Positions 50,201 through 59,881 of a stretch of DNA of 64,000 nucleotides are shown here, one piece after another (positions within the stretch are counted from its first letter, which is position 1; every line of letters begins with the position of its first letter). The notes under the pieces are model-generated. The model saw nothing but the letters and a program-made list of their open reading frames with translations. It did no database searches and was not told the DNA's origin. The position numbers and the translations under genes were made by a program. Source of the DNA: Brachypterus glaber (Eukaryota > Arthropoda > Insecta > Coleoptera > Kateretidae); the NCBI GenBank assembly GCA_958510825.1, contig OY294046.1:47039794-47103793 (forward strand). Direction: 5' to 3'.

Positions 50201-51141
50201 AAAAATTTATTTAAAAAAAAAAATATTACTTAAAAAAAATTCTACTATTTAATGAAAAAAAAAAAATCATACTAAAAAGTTCCAAAAAGTAAAAAAAAAA
50301 ATTCTGAGTATAATTATAATTATTGTACGCTTTAAGAAAAATATCATTTTAAAAAAAAAAAATTAATAAAATACAAACCTAAAAAAAAATAATTACGTTT
50401 TTCTTTAAGTACGCTAAAAAAAATATCGAAAAAATAAAAAATCCTGAAAAATTATTCCATTAAATAAAATAAGGTACACGCTAATGAATAAAACTAAATA
50501 TATATTTTCTTTCCGTCCAGTTCAAATTAAAATTATCAAATACTCTAAACCTAACCTGACAAAGAAAAAATACTGTTGAAAAAATATTTCCCAAGTATCA
50601 AATCGTATTTTTATACTTTATTTTAAAGACAAAAATTTCTACCATTCTAATATAATTAAAATTAAAAATCCAAAAATTGAACAAAAAACACATAATTTCC
50701 AAAAAAAAATTAAATACGATTTCATACTTTACAAATCTACAAAAAATAACATGAGAAAAACATACCAACATTTTTGAAAAAAAAAAAAAAAAAATAATTT
50801 TTCCCTTCAATTTATATTTTGCTATAGGCCATAAAATTCTGCAATTTTTGCAAAATATCACCCTTCTTCCATTTTCATGATGCGGCCATTTTTTGATGTT
50901 TATCAGCTTTTCCAAAAATCTCCTTGCCTTTTCTGCCATTATTTAAGTTTCTGAAGTGTCTGTTCCCTTAGCCTATTTTTGATTTTAAGCAAAAATAATC
51001 CAGTCTCACATCAAAAACGATTTTTTAAATTTATTTCTCATAAAAAATAAAATCATTCATATTACCGACTCTTTTGTCATAATTTCGTTTCTTATTTGAT
51101 TTTTTTTATTAATTACTTCTGCACAAAAATCGCTTTTGTCC
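47219..51141 (-). other. Internal region of the LTR element, G-poor, no coding capacity
   Basis: The plus strand is strikingly poor in G and full of A-tracts, especially 49380-50560; the line 50161-50220 contains no G at all. The element's sense (minus) strand is therefore C-poor and T-rich. Open frames are short. The longest on the sense strand begins at 50939, about 200 bp after the primer-binding site (MAEKARRFLEKLINIKKW), and soon degrades into a poly-F/K translation. It could be a vestigial gag start but shows no domain. Confidence 0.6.
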
Positions 51142-51159
51142 CGTATGACTTGAACACCA
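51142..51159 (-). promoter_or_regulatory. Putative primer-binding site
   Basis: Minus-strand TGGTGTTCAAGTCATACG begins one base after the LTR end. TGG complements the CCA end of tRNAs; the priming tRNA is not identified. Confidence 0.6.
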
Positions 51160-51160
51160 T

Positions 51161-52287
51161 TGTAGTGAAGTCGAAAATTCGATCACTAATTTAGTGATGT
51201 GGTATATAATTCGGTTATAGCCCAGCAGTTAATTATAACTTTTATTATAACTTACTCAGTTAGGTTGGCCATACAATCTTCCATCGTATTTAAAGTATAC
51301 CCGAGCGGAGAATATACTTAACCACTTATCACTTTATTCGGGAGCGGGTATTCTAGGAGACGGCGCTTTGGAAACAGATAAAACGATTTCTTCTTAACTT
51401 AAGAATAATATATTAAATAAATGTGAATAAATTCTTCAAGAACATGAAAGATCAATTCTTACTTCTAAGTCCTACTATTATGCAAAGCCCTTAAATTCTA
51501 AATTCCATTATATATTATTTTCCATTAATACTTCTAAATTAAAACATTCTATGTTTGAAATCCCAACTATTCGCAATCATTTTCAAATCCCATTTTATTT
51601 TACACATTTTTCTTAGTGTATATTAAAACTGGTTCGTATAAGTCATTTAAATTATTTTACAAAATATTTTTCAAAGTTAATTAATATTCGTCAAAATTTC
51701 TATCAGTGTTCAAACTATCAATATTTATAAGTGTCCAAAATTATTTCTATGTCTGAAAAAACGAGTCTCAAAATTTTTCTAAGTTTAAAAACTATTTTTA
51801 ATTCAAGAATAAATCTCAAAATTAATTCTCACAGAAACTACATTTTCACTTTTGAAACGGGCGTGGAGATAGTCTAACTAAAACTGGATAAAAATGAATC
51901 TTTTCATGAGTTTATATAGCTAATAAGAAGGTCACTAGTTAAATTTATTTGACAATGCTATTAGCGCAAAATATCTACAAAGATACCGCGCATATTTAAT
52001 TACCCCGACAAAAGAGTTTCAGTCTCATCAATTTGCAAACTAATTGCTATTTCTGACATCTGAAACGATCATTTCGCTCATAAATTAAATTTGTATAAAT
52101 AATTTGGACTACTAGACAACTTTTAAGTTATACCGACAAGAATTACCGAGGAGGGGTCCGATGTAATTTAGGTCAAACCGGACTTTACCGAAGCCGAATC
52201 TCGTGAAGCCAGATTGTATCATAGCGCAATATTAAAGAAATATTATTTTAAAATTTTAACTACATATAAAATATTCGGATCATAACA
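51161..52287 (-). repeat. 5' LTR of the minus-strand element
   Basis: From 51199 to 52287 it corresponds to 46117-47205 with a constant 5082-bp offset, so no net indel occurs over about 1,090 bp. Read side by side I found no mismatch. Ends are TG...CA on both strands. Confidence 0.88.
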
Positions 52288-52291
52288 GTAT

Positions 52292-52385
52292 ACTGCTAGC
52301 AGTATGCATGCTGCCAACAAAATATTGAATTATTCTGTATAAATATTTACACCCTCACCCCGTGGAGGTGTAGTTAGAGAATTGT
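52292..52385. repeat. Remnant repeat flanking the LTR insertion
   Basis: GCATGCTGCCAACAAAATAT is the complement of the TTGTTGGCAGCA tail seen at 1310, 11520 and 53258. TATTTACACCCTCACCCC resembles 42398-42412. The LTR element thus landed in an older repeat of this family. Confidence 0.5.
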
Positions 52386-53172
52386 CCCAGGTAGCAAAAT
52401 AACGTGACATTCACGTGAAAGTCACGTTAATATGTGACATGTGATGTTAAGATTTTAGTCTTATTTAACAAGAATGTAGCCTGGTGGGGATGTCCTAAGT
52501 CCGCCCCTAATAACATCACACAATGACATCCCGAAAATAACGTGTTTGTGACATCATAAATCCACATTCCTGTTATATCTAATATCTTATGGATGCCGTT
52601 ACTGGTACTTTAATATTTTAATAATATTTTAGGACATTAGCTTTTTCTAAATTAAAACCATTAAAAACGCTATAACCCTATAAAAAAATCGGATTTAAAA
52701 TCAATCAGTAATTGAAACAATCACAGATTGAAAAAGATTCTAAATACGAAATTGCAGATTAGGCGGAGAATATATTCCTTTAATCCGTGTCCGTGGTCTT
52801 GAGAAGCCCGGCAGAGCCCCCTATCCATTGGAAATCGTATAATGTGTATACAATTTCCTTATAATAATTTACTCTATCAACATCATCTTATATCGATTTT
52901 TTTGCTTCGAACGTCGGCGAGAAGCAAAATAACATGACATTCACGTGAAAGCCACGTTAATATGTGACATGCGATATATTCACTGCGTTGCTAAATATTT
53001 GTTATTAAATAAAATAAATTAAATAATGGTTGTCACGTCACACGTGTTACGTTGCAAATGTGATGTTAAATACATGTTATTTTTCAATATTATGTGATGT
53101 TATGATTTAGTTTAAAAATACACCCAAAAGTGATGTTAATTTCTTGTAATATAACATCCCTTGCTACCCGGG
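52386..53172. mobile_element. Non-autonomous transposon, CCCAGGTAGCAA ends, copy 2
   Basis: Same family and orientation as 45174-45879, with the right end slightly altered (TTGCTACCCGGGG). It is about 80 bp longer because the left-end phrase AGCAAAATAACATGACATTC with CACGTGAAAGCCACGTTAAT is repeated internally at about 52920-52975. Confidence 0.85.
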
Positions 53173-53275
53173 GTTATTATCAGATTCAATTTCAACAACC
53201 TCAAAAACCCCCATATAGCAATTCTCACATTTTTGTAAAAAAAATTAGTATTATTTTGTTGGCAGCAATATACAT
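53173..53275. repeat. Minisatellite unit joined to the TTGTTGGCAGCA tail
   Basis: TTATTATCAGATTCAATTTC, AACAACCTCAAAAACCCCC and then GTATTATTTTGTTGGCAGCA occur in sequence here. This shows that the 42075-42500 unit and the 905-1322 tail belong to one repeat family. Confidence 0.6.
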
Positions 53276-53313
53276 GTGGGCGCATTCACCAGGTTACTGC
53301 ATTCAAAATGTAT

Positions 53314-53480
53314 CTTAAGGCATATCCAGAAGCTTGCATAAGAACATAAAACATAAGAATGCGATGCCGTGATTGGCTTACAACTTGTAAGTTACAAGAT
53401 ACATGGCGGCCCATCAAGCCAATCACGGCATCGCATTGTTACGTTTTATGTTCTTATGCGTGCTTGTGAATAGGCACTTA
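53314..53480. mobile_element. Palindromic MITE, copy 2 of 2
   Basis: ACATAAGAATGCGATGCCGT with GATTGGCTT is mirrored by AAGCCAATCACGGCATCGCA. The outer arms GCTTGCATAAGAACATAAAA and TTTTATGTTCTTATGCGTGC are complementary. Same family as 32848-33001. Confidence 0.85.
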
Positions 53481-53488
53481 CATGCAAT

Positions 53489-53628
53489 CAGGCCTATTCA
53501 CACGTACCATTGATATTGAGATTTGTGGCAATATTGACGAAAATTGCAAGGTCATGTATTAAAACTGCATGGGATTGTAATTTTTGTCAATATTGAATAG
53601 ATTTCAATGGTACATGTGAATAGGCCTG
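53489..53628. mobile_element. 140-bp palindromic MITE, different family
   Basis: CAGGCCTATTCACACGTACC plus ATTG is complementary to CAATGGTACATGTGAATAGG plus CCTG; the inner arms pair via CAATATTGACGAAAATT. It lies only a few bp from the previous MITE. Confidence 0.85.
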
Positions 53629-54797
53629 AATAGCATTACATTTTTCAATAAGTACTAATTAACCAAATTTTGCGCATTTAGCTTCAAAGATTTCCTTGTA
53701 ACCTTCAAAGATTTCCCAATTTGGATTGTGATACCGATAGTTCCATAAAACTTTTGGTCAAAACTGTACTACAGTCCGGAATGCTGATATGGCAACGCGG
53801 CATTAACGATTACGTATCTACGCGCAGGGTCAGATAAACATTGTTTTTTATTACTACCATGTGGTGGACAGTTTAAATGGTTTATTAAAGTTTAAAACTG
53901 CAGTTTTTAGTGAAAATTTTAGTAATAAATTGATTTTTGCTAAATTAGCATTGTTAATAAGTATACAACTTTTATTCTTTACTGTAGAAAACCCTCAGGT
54001 GAGCAAATAGTAATTATTACCTATAATTTTCTTATTATACTCCTCGCAGGTTCACAGCTAAAGAGTGTTTTACGTTTAATTTGTACCAATATACCATACA
54101 GTTCTAAACAAGTATTACAAATATCCGTTTCACAGTGGGGTAATAGTAGAGGAAACACGCCTAATTTCGGACTGTTTCCCAATTTCGGATAGTAGTGTAT
54201 CTAAGATACTATCTGCAGAGGTAAACAGAAACCTACTTTTATGTGAAGCCAAAAGTCAAACTAAATCCGTCCTGTAATAGAGCTTCTCCCCGTTAAATGC
54301 ACTCAGAAAATGTCATTGTAATTAAAAATCCAGGGGGCACTGTTGCCATCGTGCCCCCTATGCATACAAAATTTATACCAAAAAGAATATTTGGGTTATG
54401 TTATTTATGTGTTTCAAATTTCAAGTTAAAATCTTAAACCGTTCTAAAATTAAAGGGGGGAGGCGGACTGTTGACACGCTGTGTCAAATGTGAAGAAATA
54501 CGGTATTTTCATTAATATTAAATGCTTTGTAGAGAGCTCAAGATGACCTTTAATCTGATTCTGCTTTTGCACATACATTAGGCATATTAGAAGGCATATT
54601 TTGGTGGGTAGGTATTGCGTTTTGAAATTCCAGATTTCAATTTTTCGGCCCACCCTAGTCCAAAATTAGGAACCCTTTTTCAAATGCACAAAAATGCGGA
54701 AAGTTTTTTTAAACGTGTTTTTTTTGGATAAAAAAAACTGTAATAAAAATGTTTTCATAATAAATAATGATTCGTCATAGTACGTTGTTTGTTATTA
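53629..54797. other. Spacer with a short hairpin
   Basis: AGGGGGCAC and GTGCCCCCT at 54332-54359 form a hairpin. The 67-residue minus frame at 54450-54653 has no recognised domain. Otherwise nothing is recognised. Confidence 0.45.
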
Positions 54798-54799
54798 TA

Positions 54800-55508
54800 C
54801 AGGGTTATTCAGAAATAAGTTCGAGAAATTTAAGAGGTGATTCCACGTTAAAAAACATGAAAAAAAGTTTTTATAAAGTTTGGTCTGGAAATGAGTCCTA
54901 AGGGAGCTACGGCTCTTTAAAATTGTAATACAAATAAAGTTTTTAATTAATAACTCTTGTACCCTTTAAGCTAGAGCGACGGGCTTTTGCATGTATACTA
55001 GTATTAATAAGGGCAATAAGTTTATGTTAATCTATTTTATTTTATTTATCCAGAGGCGTAGCTAGACGGACAAAATATGTAAGGCTTATCACATTTTTGC
55101 CCCAAACTTTTTTAAATTTTTTGTAATAAATATAGATTCCTTCAGTAAAGATACAAATAAAATGTAATATAGTGTAACAGTGTAGGAACAACCGTTTTCA
55201 AAAAAATGCAATTAAGAGGAAGTAACATTTTGTGCCACTAAAAATATTACTTTTTAAAAGGCTCCTTTAATATTAAATTTAGGTGTTTTGGTGAAGAATA
55301 CTTTTTTGCTTAGTTTTAATTGAAGAATCGCCCTGAAGCATTAAAATTTTATTGGTGCTTTTTTTGTTCCCCATTCAATGTCCATCTTCGAAGGGCCGCA
55401 GCTCCCTTAGGGATCATTTCCGGACCAACCTCTATAGGAACTTTTTTTCATATTTTTTAACGTAGAATAACCTCTTAAATTTCTCGAACTTATTTCTGAA
55501 TAACCCTG
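54800..55508. mobile_element. TA-flanked long-TIR MITE, CAGGGTTATTCAG ends
   Basis: CAGGGTTATTCAGAAATAAG plus TTCGAGAAATTTAAGAGGT is complementary to the right end. The arms extend about 110 bp through AAGGGAGCTACGG and its complement. TA flanks lie at 54798-54799 and 55509-55510. The arm wording (CTAAGGGAGCTAC, CATGAAAAAAAGTTTTTATA) relates it to 14180-15270 and 15621-16095. Confidence 0.85.
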
Positions 55509-55591
55509 TATAAAAAATATCAAAAAGTAATACAGCCTATTAAATATTGGATAAATTGTAAATAATATCCGAAATTGGGTGACTTTCCTCT

Positions 55592-55692
55592 ATATTATAT
55601 AACGTGTACGGAAAGTGATTTAGTTCGCATGAGCGAGTGCGGAAACGTCGCGAATGCAAGAAATATACTTTCCGACAAGTTATGTATACTAT
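55592..55692. repeat. Palindromic MITE-like sequence
   Basis: TATATAACGTGTACGGAAAG at the left pairs with CTTTCCGACAAGTTATGTAT at the right, with GTTCGCATGAGCGAGTGCGG in the centre. Confidence 0.6.
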
Positions 55693-56661
55693 TTTTCGTA
55701 CTACCTCAACAAAAATAAAACTATTTAAAATAAATATTATTTTCTGTAAATAAAGATAAATAAAATTATTATTATTGTAACTTATTAGTTTAATTAAAGT
55801 TAAGTATTTATTAAAAAAAAAAACCAGCATTTCATAGAAAAATAAATAACTTTGCTGCACTTTTTCTAAAATTTCCGAATTTGTATGCCTCAACCTTGAT
55901 ATATCAATTCAAGTTTACCTTGGTCTCTCTCATTTGTTAACTTAAATTAGACTTTGACAGTTAAAATTTAGGCTTTGTTCATTTAAATTGTTTTTATCTC
56001 ATCAAAATTAATACGATTTATAATTCAGAATTATAGTAACTCATAAAAACGTGGAATTTTGGAAAAAAACCAGATACATTAAAATGTAATGAAAAACGTC
56101 ATATAAAATGGTAGATATTTTGAAAAAAAAAAACATTAGGATAGCTTTGCTTTTTTACACATGTATGATATTATTGCGCACGCGTATGATATATGACACT
56201 TTCTTACTGTCTAAACCGTGTGAAATTTGTTGTTTTCATAGGTGGTCGGTGGTCGTAAAAATTGAATTTCTAGGTATGCAAAATTCGGCATATTAACATC
56301 TTTACTCCAAATTTCTCTACTCCACAACATCTCTACTCCATAACAGCTCTACTCCACAACAAGTCTACTCTGCACTACGTACTAGCTCAATATCTAAAGA
56401 TGCTTTTTCCTTAGCGGAACAAAAAAGTTTTAGTATTAACTTAAAATAGTCTGTCGATAACGAGAAAAATAGTTAAAAAAGTCTTAAGCTTAAGGGGGAA
56501 ATTTTCGAGTGGTTAAAATTTGTAAATTTTAATAAAATAATCTTAAAAAATGCAATTTTACCGTAAAATTTTAATTTTACTATTTCTTTTAAAATTCTGG
56601 TACCGGTAGCCAGTAACTAAATTTCAGGTTATTCGTACCGAAAACAATTCTTACAGTTGAC

Positions 56662-56696
<35 letters not shown>

Positions 56697-57430
56697 TTTA
56701 TTGACAAACAAAAAAAAATTACAAATACTTAGGTATAAGGTGCAATAAATATGCTAGAAACACAGAAATGTATAAACATTTGTACGTGCTAGGTAAAAAA
56801 AATACATAATAATATTATAATACTTAAAACTAAAACTAATGAAATAAATAATATACAATAACTTGGTGGTAAGGCTGAAAATGCAATACAGTAAAATTGT
56901 TGAAAATAGTAGAAAATTGTGAATTATTTTGTTAAACTTTTTTAAAAAACTTGCCCCCGAAATCATATTTTTAATAATTTAAAATAAATAAATAAAAAAA
57001 AACAATAATAAAAAAATATATAAAAATAACTAGAATATAAATAGAATAAAATAAATGATTAAATACACAAACCAACAGAAAAAAAAAAAACAAAAAAAAA
57101 TACAAACATAAAAACTAACTTTATGAAGGAGATGTACTCTGGTTAAAATAATTGTATAATTAAAATGACATAAAAGGACAAGCTAGTTAAAATGTATGTA
57201 TAGATAAAATAGGTATCAAAATGGACAAGCACTGGTTAAAATTTTTGTAAAAAAAATATATATATGTAAAAGACAAGAACTAGTTAAGATGTATGTACAA
57301 ATAACATATACGTAAAAGAACGGACGGGTTAGAACAAAAATAGAAAAATATATTAATGACAAACACTAGTTAAAATATTTCTTTAAAATTCTGTAAATTG
57401 TATGAGTCTTCTGAGTTGAAAATTCTTATA
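55693..57430. other. Spacer with two simple repeats
   Basis: At 56301-56372 about five units of an 18-bp TCTACTCCACAACA-like repeat occur. At 56667-56696 there is an AAT run that may be a retroposon tail. At 57120-57370, ACTAGTTAAAATGTATGTA-like phrases repeat loosely. No gene is supported. Confidence 0.45.
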
Positions 57431-57499
57431 CATATTGTATAGACACGATTTCGACATCTAGTGTATTTGGTTAGCTTTAACCTTGACCTTTATTATTAT

Positions 57500-57615
57500 A
57501 TAATTTCTGGCATGACACAATGGTGTGCGTAGCGTAAATTCAACACTAATTAGAAGCGACCAGAAGACGGCTGTCCCCACTCTACAACAACGCAACGCCA
57601 GTGTATGGGCGCCGG
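57500..57615. promoter_or_regulatory. CpG-containing islet upstream of the zinc-finger gene (tentative)
   Basis: A non-repetitive, less AT-rich block (GTGTGCGTAGCGTAAATTCA, AGAAGCGACCAGAAGACGG, ACAACGCAACGCCAGTG, GGGCGCCGG) lies about 2.3 kb before the gene's coding exon. It could hold the missing first exon or promoter, or a retroelement fragment. No TATA word or donor site is decisive. Confidence 0.2.
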
Positions 57616-57797
57616 ACTTTACAGCGTAAAAATTACCTCGAAGGCCATTACCGCGCCATCCATTACCGCGATCGCCATTACCGCGACAAGCCATTACCGC
57701 GCATTTTCTTTACCGCGAAGGCCATTACCGCGCAGTCCATTACCGCGAACGGTCTTTACCGCGTATGTCTTTTCAGCGAATTTCGTTTACCGTGCCA
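57616..57797. repeat. CpG-rich 15-16-bp minisatellite (ATTACCGCG unit)
   Basis: Units built on (A/T)TTACCGCGNNNNCC start at about 57631, 57647, 57662, 57677, 57693, 57709, 57724, 57739, 57755, 57770 and 57786. That makes roughly eleven, most with one to three CpGs in an otherwise CpG-poor region. The minus-strand translation gives RGNGDRGNGWRGNG and the plus-strand frames give HYRAIHYRDRHYRD. The alternation of 15 and 16 bp breaks any long peptide repeat, so coding is unlikely. Confidence 0.85.
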
Positions 57798-57927
57798 TTT
57801 TTAATACATTATTTTTATTTTATGTAAGGTTTTTCCTTGGGATTGATGGCAGTTTGGTTTGGTTAGTTTTGATTTTGGTTTGTATTTTTATTGATAAAGT
57901 GGAACGTTTATTACCGGAGTGAAGTTA

Positions 57928-59280
57928 GCAACGGTTTTTCAACATTGGTTTTATAGACATCCAAATATCGGTGGATGAAGAGGTCAAACTGACCTCTAAT
58001 ATAAAACATTCATAGCGTTACTATTAGAAAGTGTCACACCTTCAAATTGGTACAGATGATGCATATTAACGAGCAGTGTAAGAAAAAAAATACAGACATC
58101 CAAATATCGGAGAATGAAAAGGTCAAACTGACCTCTAATATACAAACATTCATAGCGTTACTATTAGAAGGTGTCACACCTTCAAATTGGTACAGATGAT
58201 GCATATTAACGAGTAGTGTAAGAAAAAAAATACAGACATCCAAATATCGGAGAATGAAAAGGTCAAATTGACCTCTAATATAAAAACATTCATAGCGTTA
58301 CTATTAGAAGGTGTCACACCATCAAATTGGTAGAGATTATGCATATTAACGAGTAGTTTAAGAAAAAAACTACAGACATCCAAATATCGGAGAATGGCAA
58401 GGTCTAATATAAAAAAATTCACAGCGTTACTATTAGAAGGTGTCACACCTTCAAATTGGTACAGGTGATGCACGTTGACAAATAGTTACGAAAAAAATAC
58501 AAAAACCCAAATATCGGAGGATGGCAAGGTCTAATATAAAAAAAATCACAGCGTTACTATTAGAAGGTGTCACACCTTCAAATTGGTACAGGTGATGTAC
58601 GTTGACAAGTAGTTACGAAAAAAAAATACAAACACCCAAATATCGGAGGCTGGCAAGGACAAATTGACCTCTAATATAAAAAAAAATCATAGCGTTACTA
58701 TTAGAAGTTGTCACATCTTCATATTGATACAGATTATGCACATTAATAAGTACTTTAAGAAAAAAAATACAAACTACCAAATATCGGAGGATGACGAGGT
58801 CAAATTGACCTCGTAAATTAAAAAAAAATCATAGCGTTACTATTAGAAGGTGTCACACCTTAGGATTGGTACAGATGATGCACGTTTGCGAGTGGTTCAA
58901 GAAATAAAATACACACAACTAAATATCGGAGGATGACGAGGTCAAATTGACCTCGTAAACATAAAAAAACTCACACCGTTACCATTAGAAAGCGTCACAC
59001 CTAAAAATTCGTACAGTAGATGCACATTAGCAAGCAGTTTAAGAAAAAAATACAGACCTTCAAATATCGGAGGATGACGGGGTCAAATTGACCTCGTAAA
59101 TATAAAAAAAATCATAGAGTTACTATTAGAAGGAGTCACACCTTCAAATTGGTACAGATGATGCAAGTTAACGAGTAGTTTACGAAAAAAAATACAGACA
59201 TCTAAATATAGGAGGATGACGGAGTCAAATTGACCTCTTATATAAAAAAGATCCAGCAACGGTTTCTTAACATTGGTTTT
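57928..59280. repeat. About 140-bp tandem array, ten units, with two palindromes per unit
   Basis: The word AAATATCGG (once AAATATAGG) marks unit starts at about 57961, 58101, 58241, 58381, 58509, 58638, 58779, 58921, 59061 and 59204. Spacing is 140-143 bp, dropping to 128-129 bp in two intervals. Most units hold GAGGTCAAATTGACCTC or a close variant, and GAAGGTGTCACACCTTC or a variant. The units starting at 58381 and 58509 have lost the first palindrome, which accounts for their shorter length. A 25-bp direct repeat (GCAACGGTTTTTCAACATTG...) brackets the array at 57928 and 59256. Open frames on the minus strand merely translate the units. Confidence 0.92.
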
Positions 59281-59877
59281 TTGGTAACTTCTTTAATAAA
59301 AGGTGTCAAACATTAACAAGTAATATACGAGTGATATAATATACCTATATTTTTTTATATTTAAATGTTTTTATAATCTTACCAAATTTAAAAAAAAATT
59401 ATATGATTTTTTTTAATTTGGTACGATTGATCTTTTAATAACAGTTATTTATATACCAAGGGAGTAAACTGTCTGTTTTAGTCCCGTAGCATAATGTCTC
59501 CTAAAAGCAGCGTAGCGGAGTGAAAGAAACGTTTACGCTTTTTTTATTTTTTATCAAAACATTGTATGTTAATTGTTTTTGAATACAAACTAGTCCTAAA
59601 AATAAATCTAAATGTATATTGTTTGACAAACATATTGACTTTTTTAATCAATTACGTTTATTAAAACTGTTTTTTTTTGTTAAGTCCTAATTTATTTATT
59701 ATGATTGTCGATAAAGTAGGCAATAAAAAATTATACACATAAATTTAAGTGATTTCGTGATGTATGAATAATTCAACACTATATTTTATAGATACTTTTT
59801 TATATATTTTTTATAATTTTAAATATTTACTGATAATAAAAAGTATGTTTGTATATAAGATTAAAATATTGTTGCAG
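59281..59877 (+). other. Upstream flank of the zinc-finger gene, ending in a splice acceptor
   Basis: AT-rich. It ends AATATTGTTGCAG at 59865-59877, a plausible 3' splice site just 4 bp before the first ATG. This implies an intron here and a 5' exon further upstream that I cannot place. Confidence 0.5.
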
Positions 59878-59881
59878 AAAT

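Larger units (their letters stand above)
46038..52287 (-). mobile_element. Complete non-coding LTR retroelement (LARD-like)
   Basis: Two direct repeats of about 1.1 kb enclose about 4 kb. The 4-bp direct repeat GTAT lies directly outside (46034-46037, 52288-52291). Read on the minus strand, each LTR starts TGTTATGATCCG and ends CTTCACTACA. One base later comes TGGTGTTCAAGTCATAC (51159 downwards), a plausible tRNA primer-binding site starting with TGG. A purine tract, AGGGGGAGAG (47218-47209), precedes the other LTR. These signals fix the orientation. No gag, protease, reverse transcriptase or integrase is recognisable in any frame, so the element would need proteins supplied in trans. A 4-bp duplication is compatible with Ty3-type or similar integration; the superfamily is not proven. 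Confidence 0.88.

Noticed and set aside
50598..50939. 113-residue minus-strand frame as a gag gene
   Set aside because: Position after the primer-binding site is suggestive, but no gag domain is visible and the C-terminal two-thirds is an A/T-tract translation.
57458..57922. Frames across the CpG-rich minisatellite on both strands
   Set aside because: Repeat translation; the alternating 15/16-bp unit length disrupts any consistent peptide, and frames overlap on both strands.
58034..58473. Overlapping minus-strand frames with repeated MHHLYQFEGVTPSNSNA peptides
   Set aside because: They are translations of the 140-bp tandem units. Other units carry deletions that are not multiples of three, so no long repeat protein exists.
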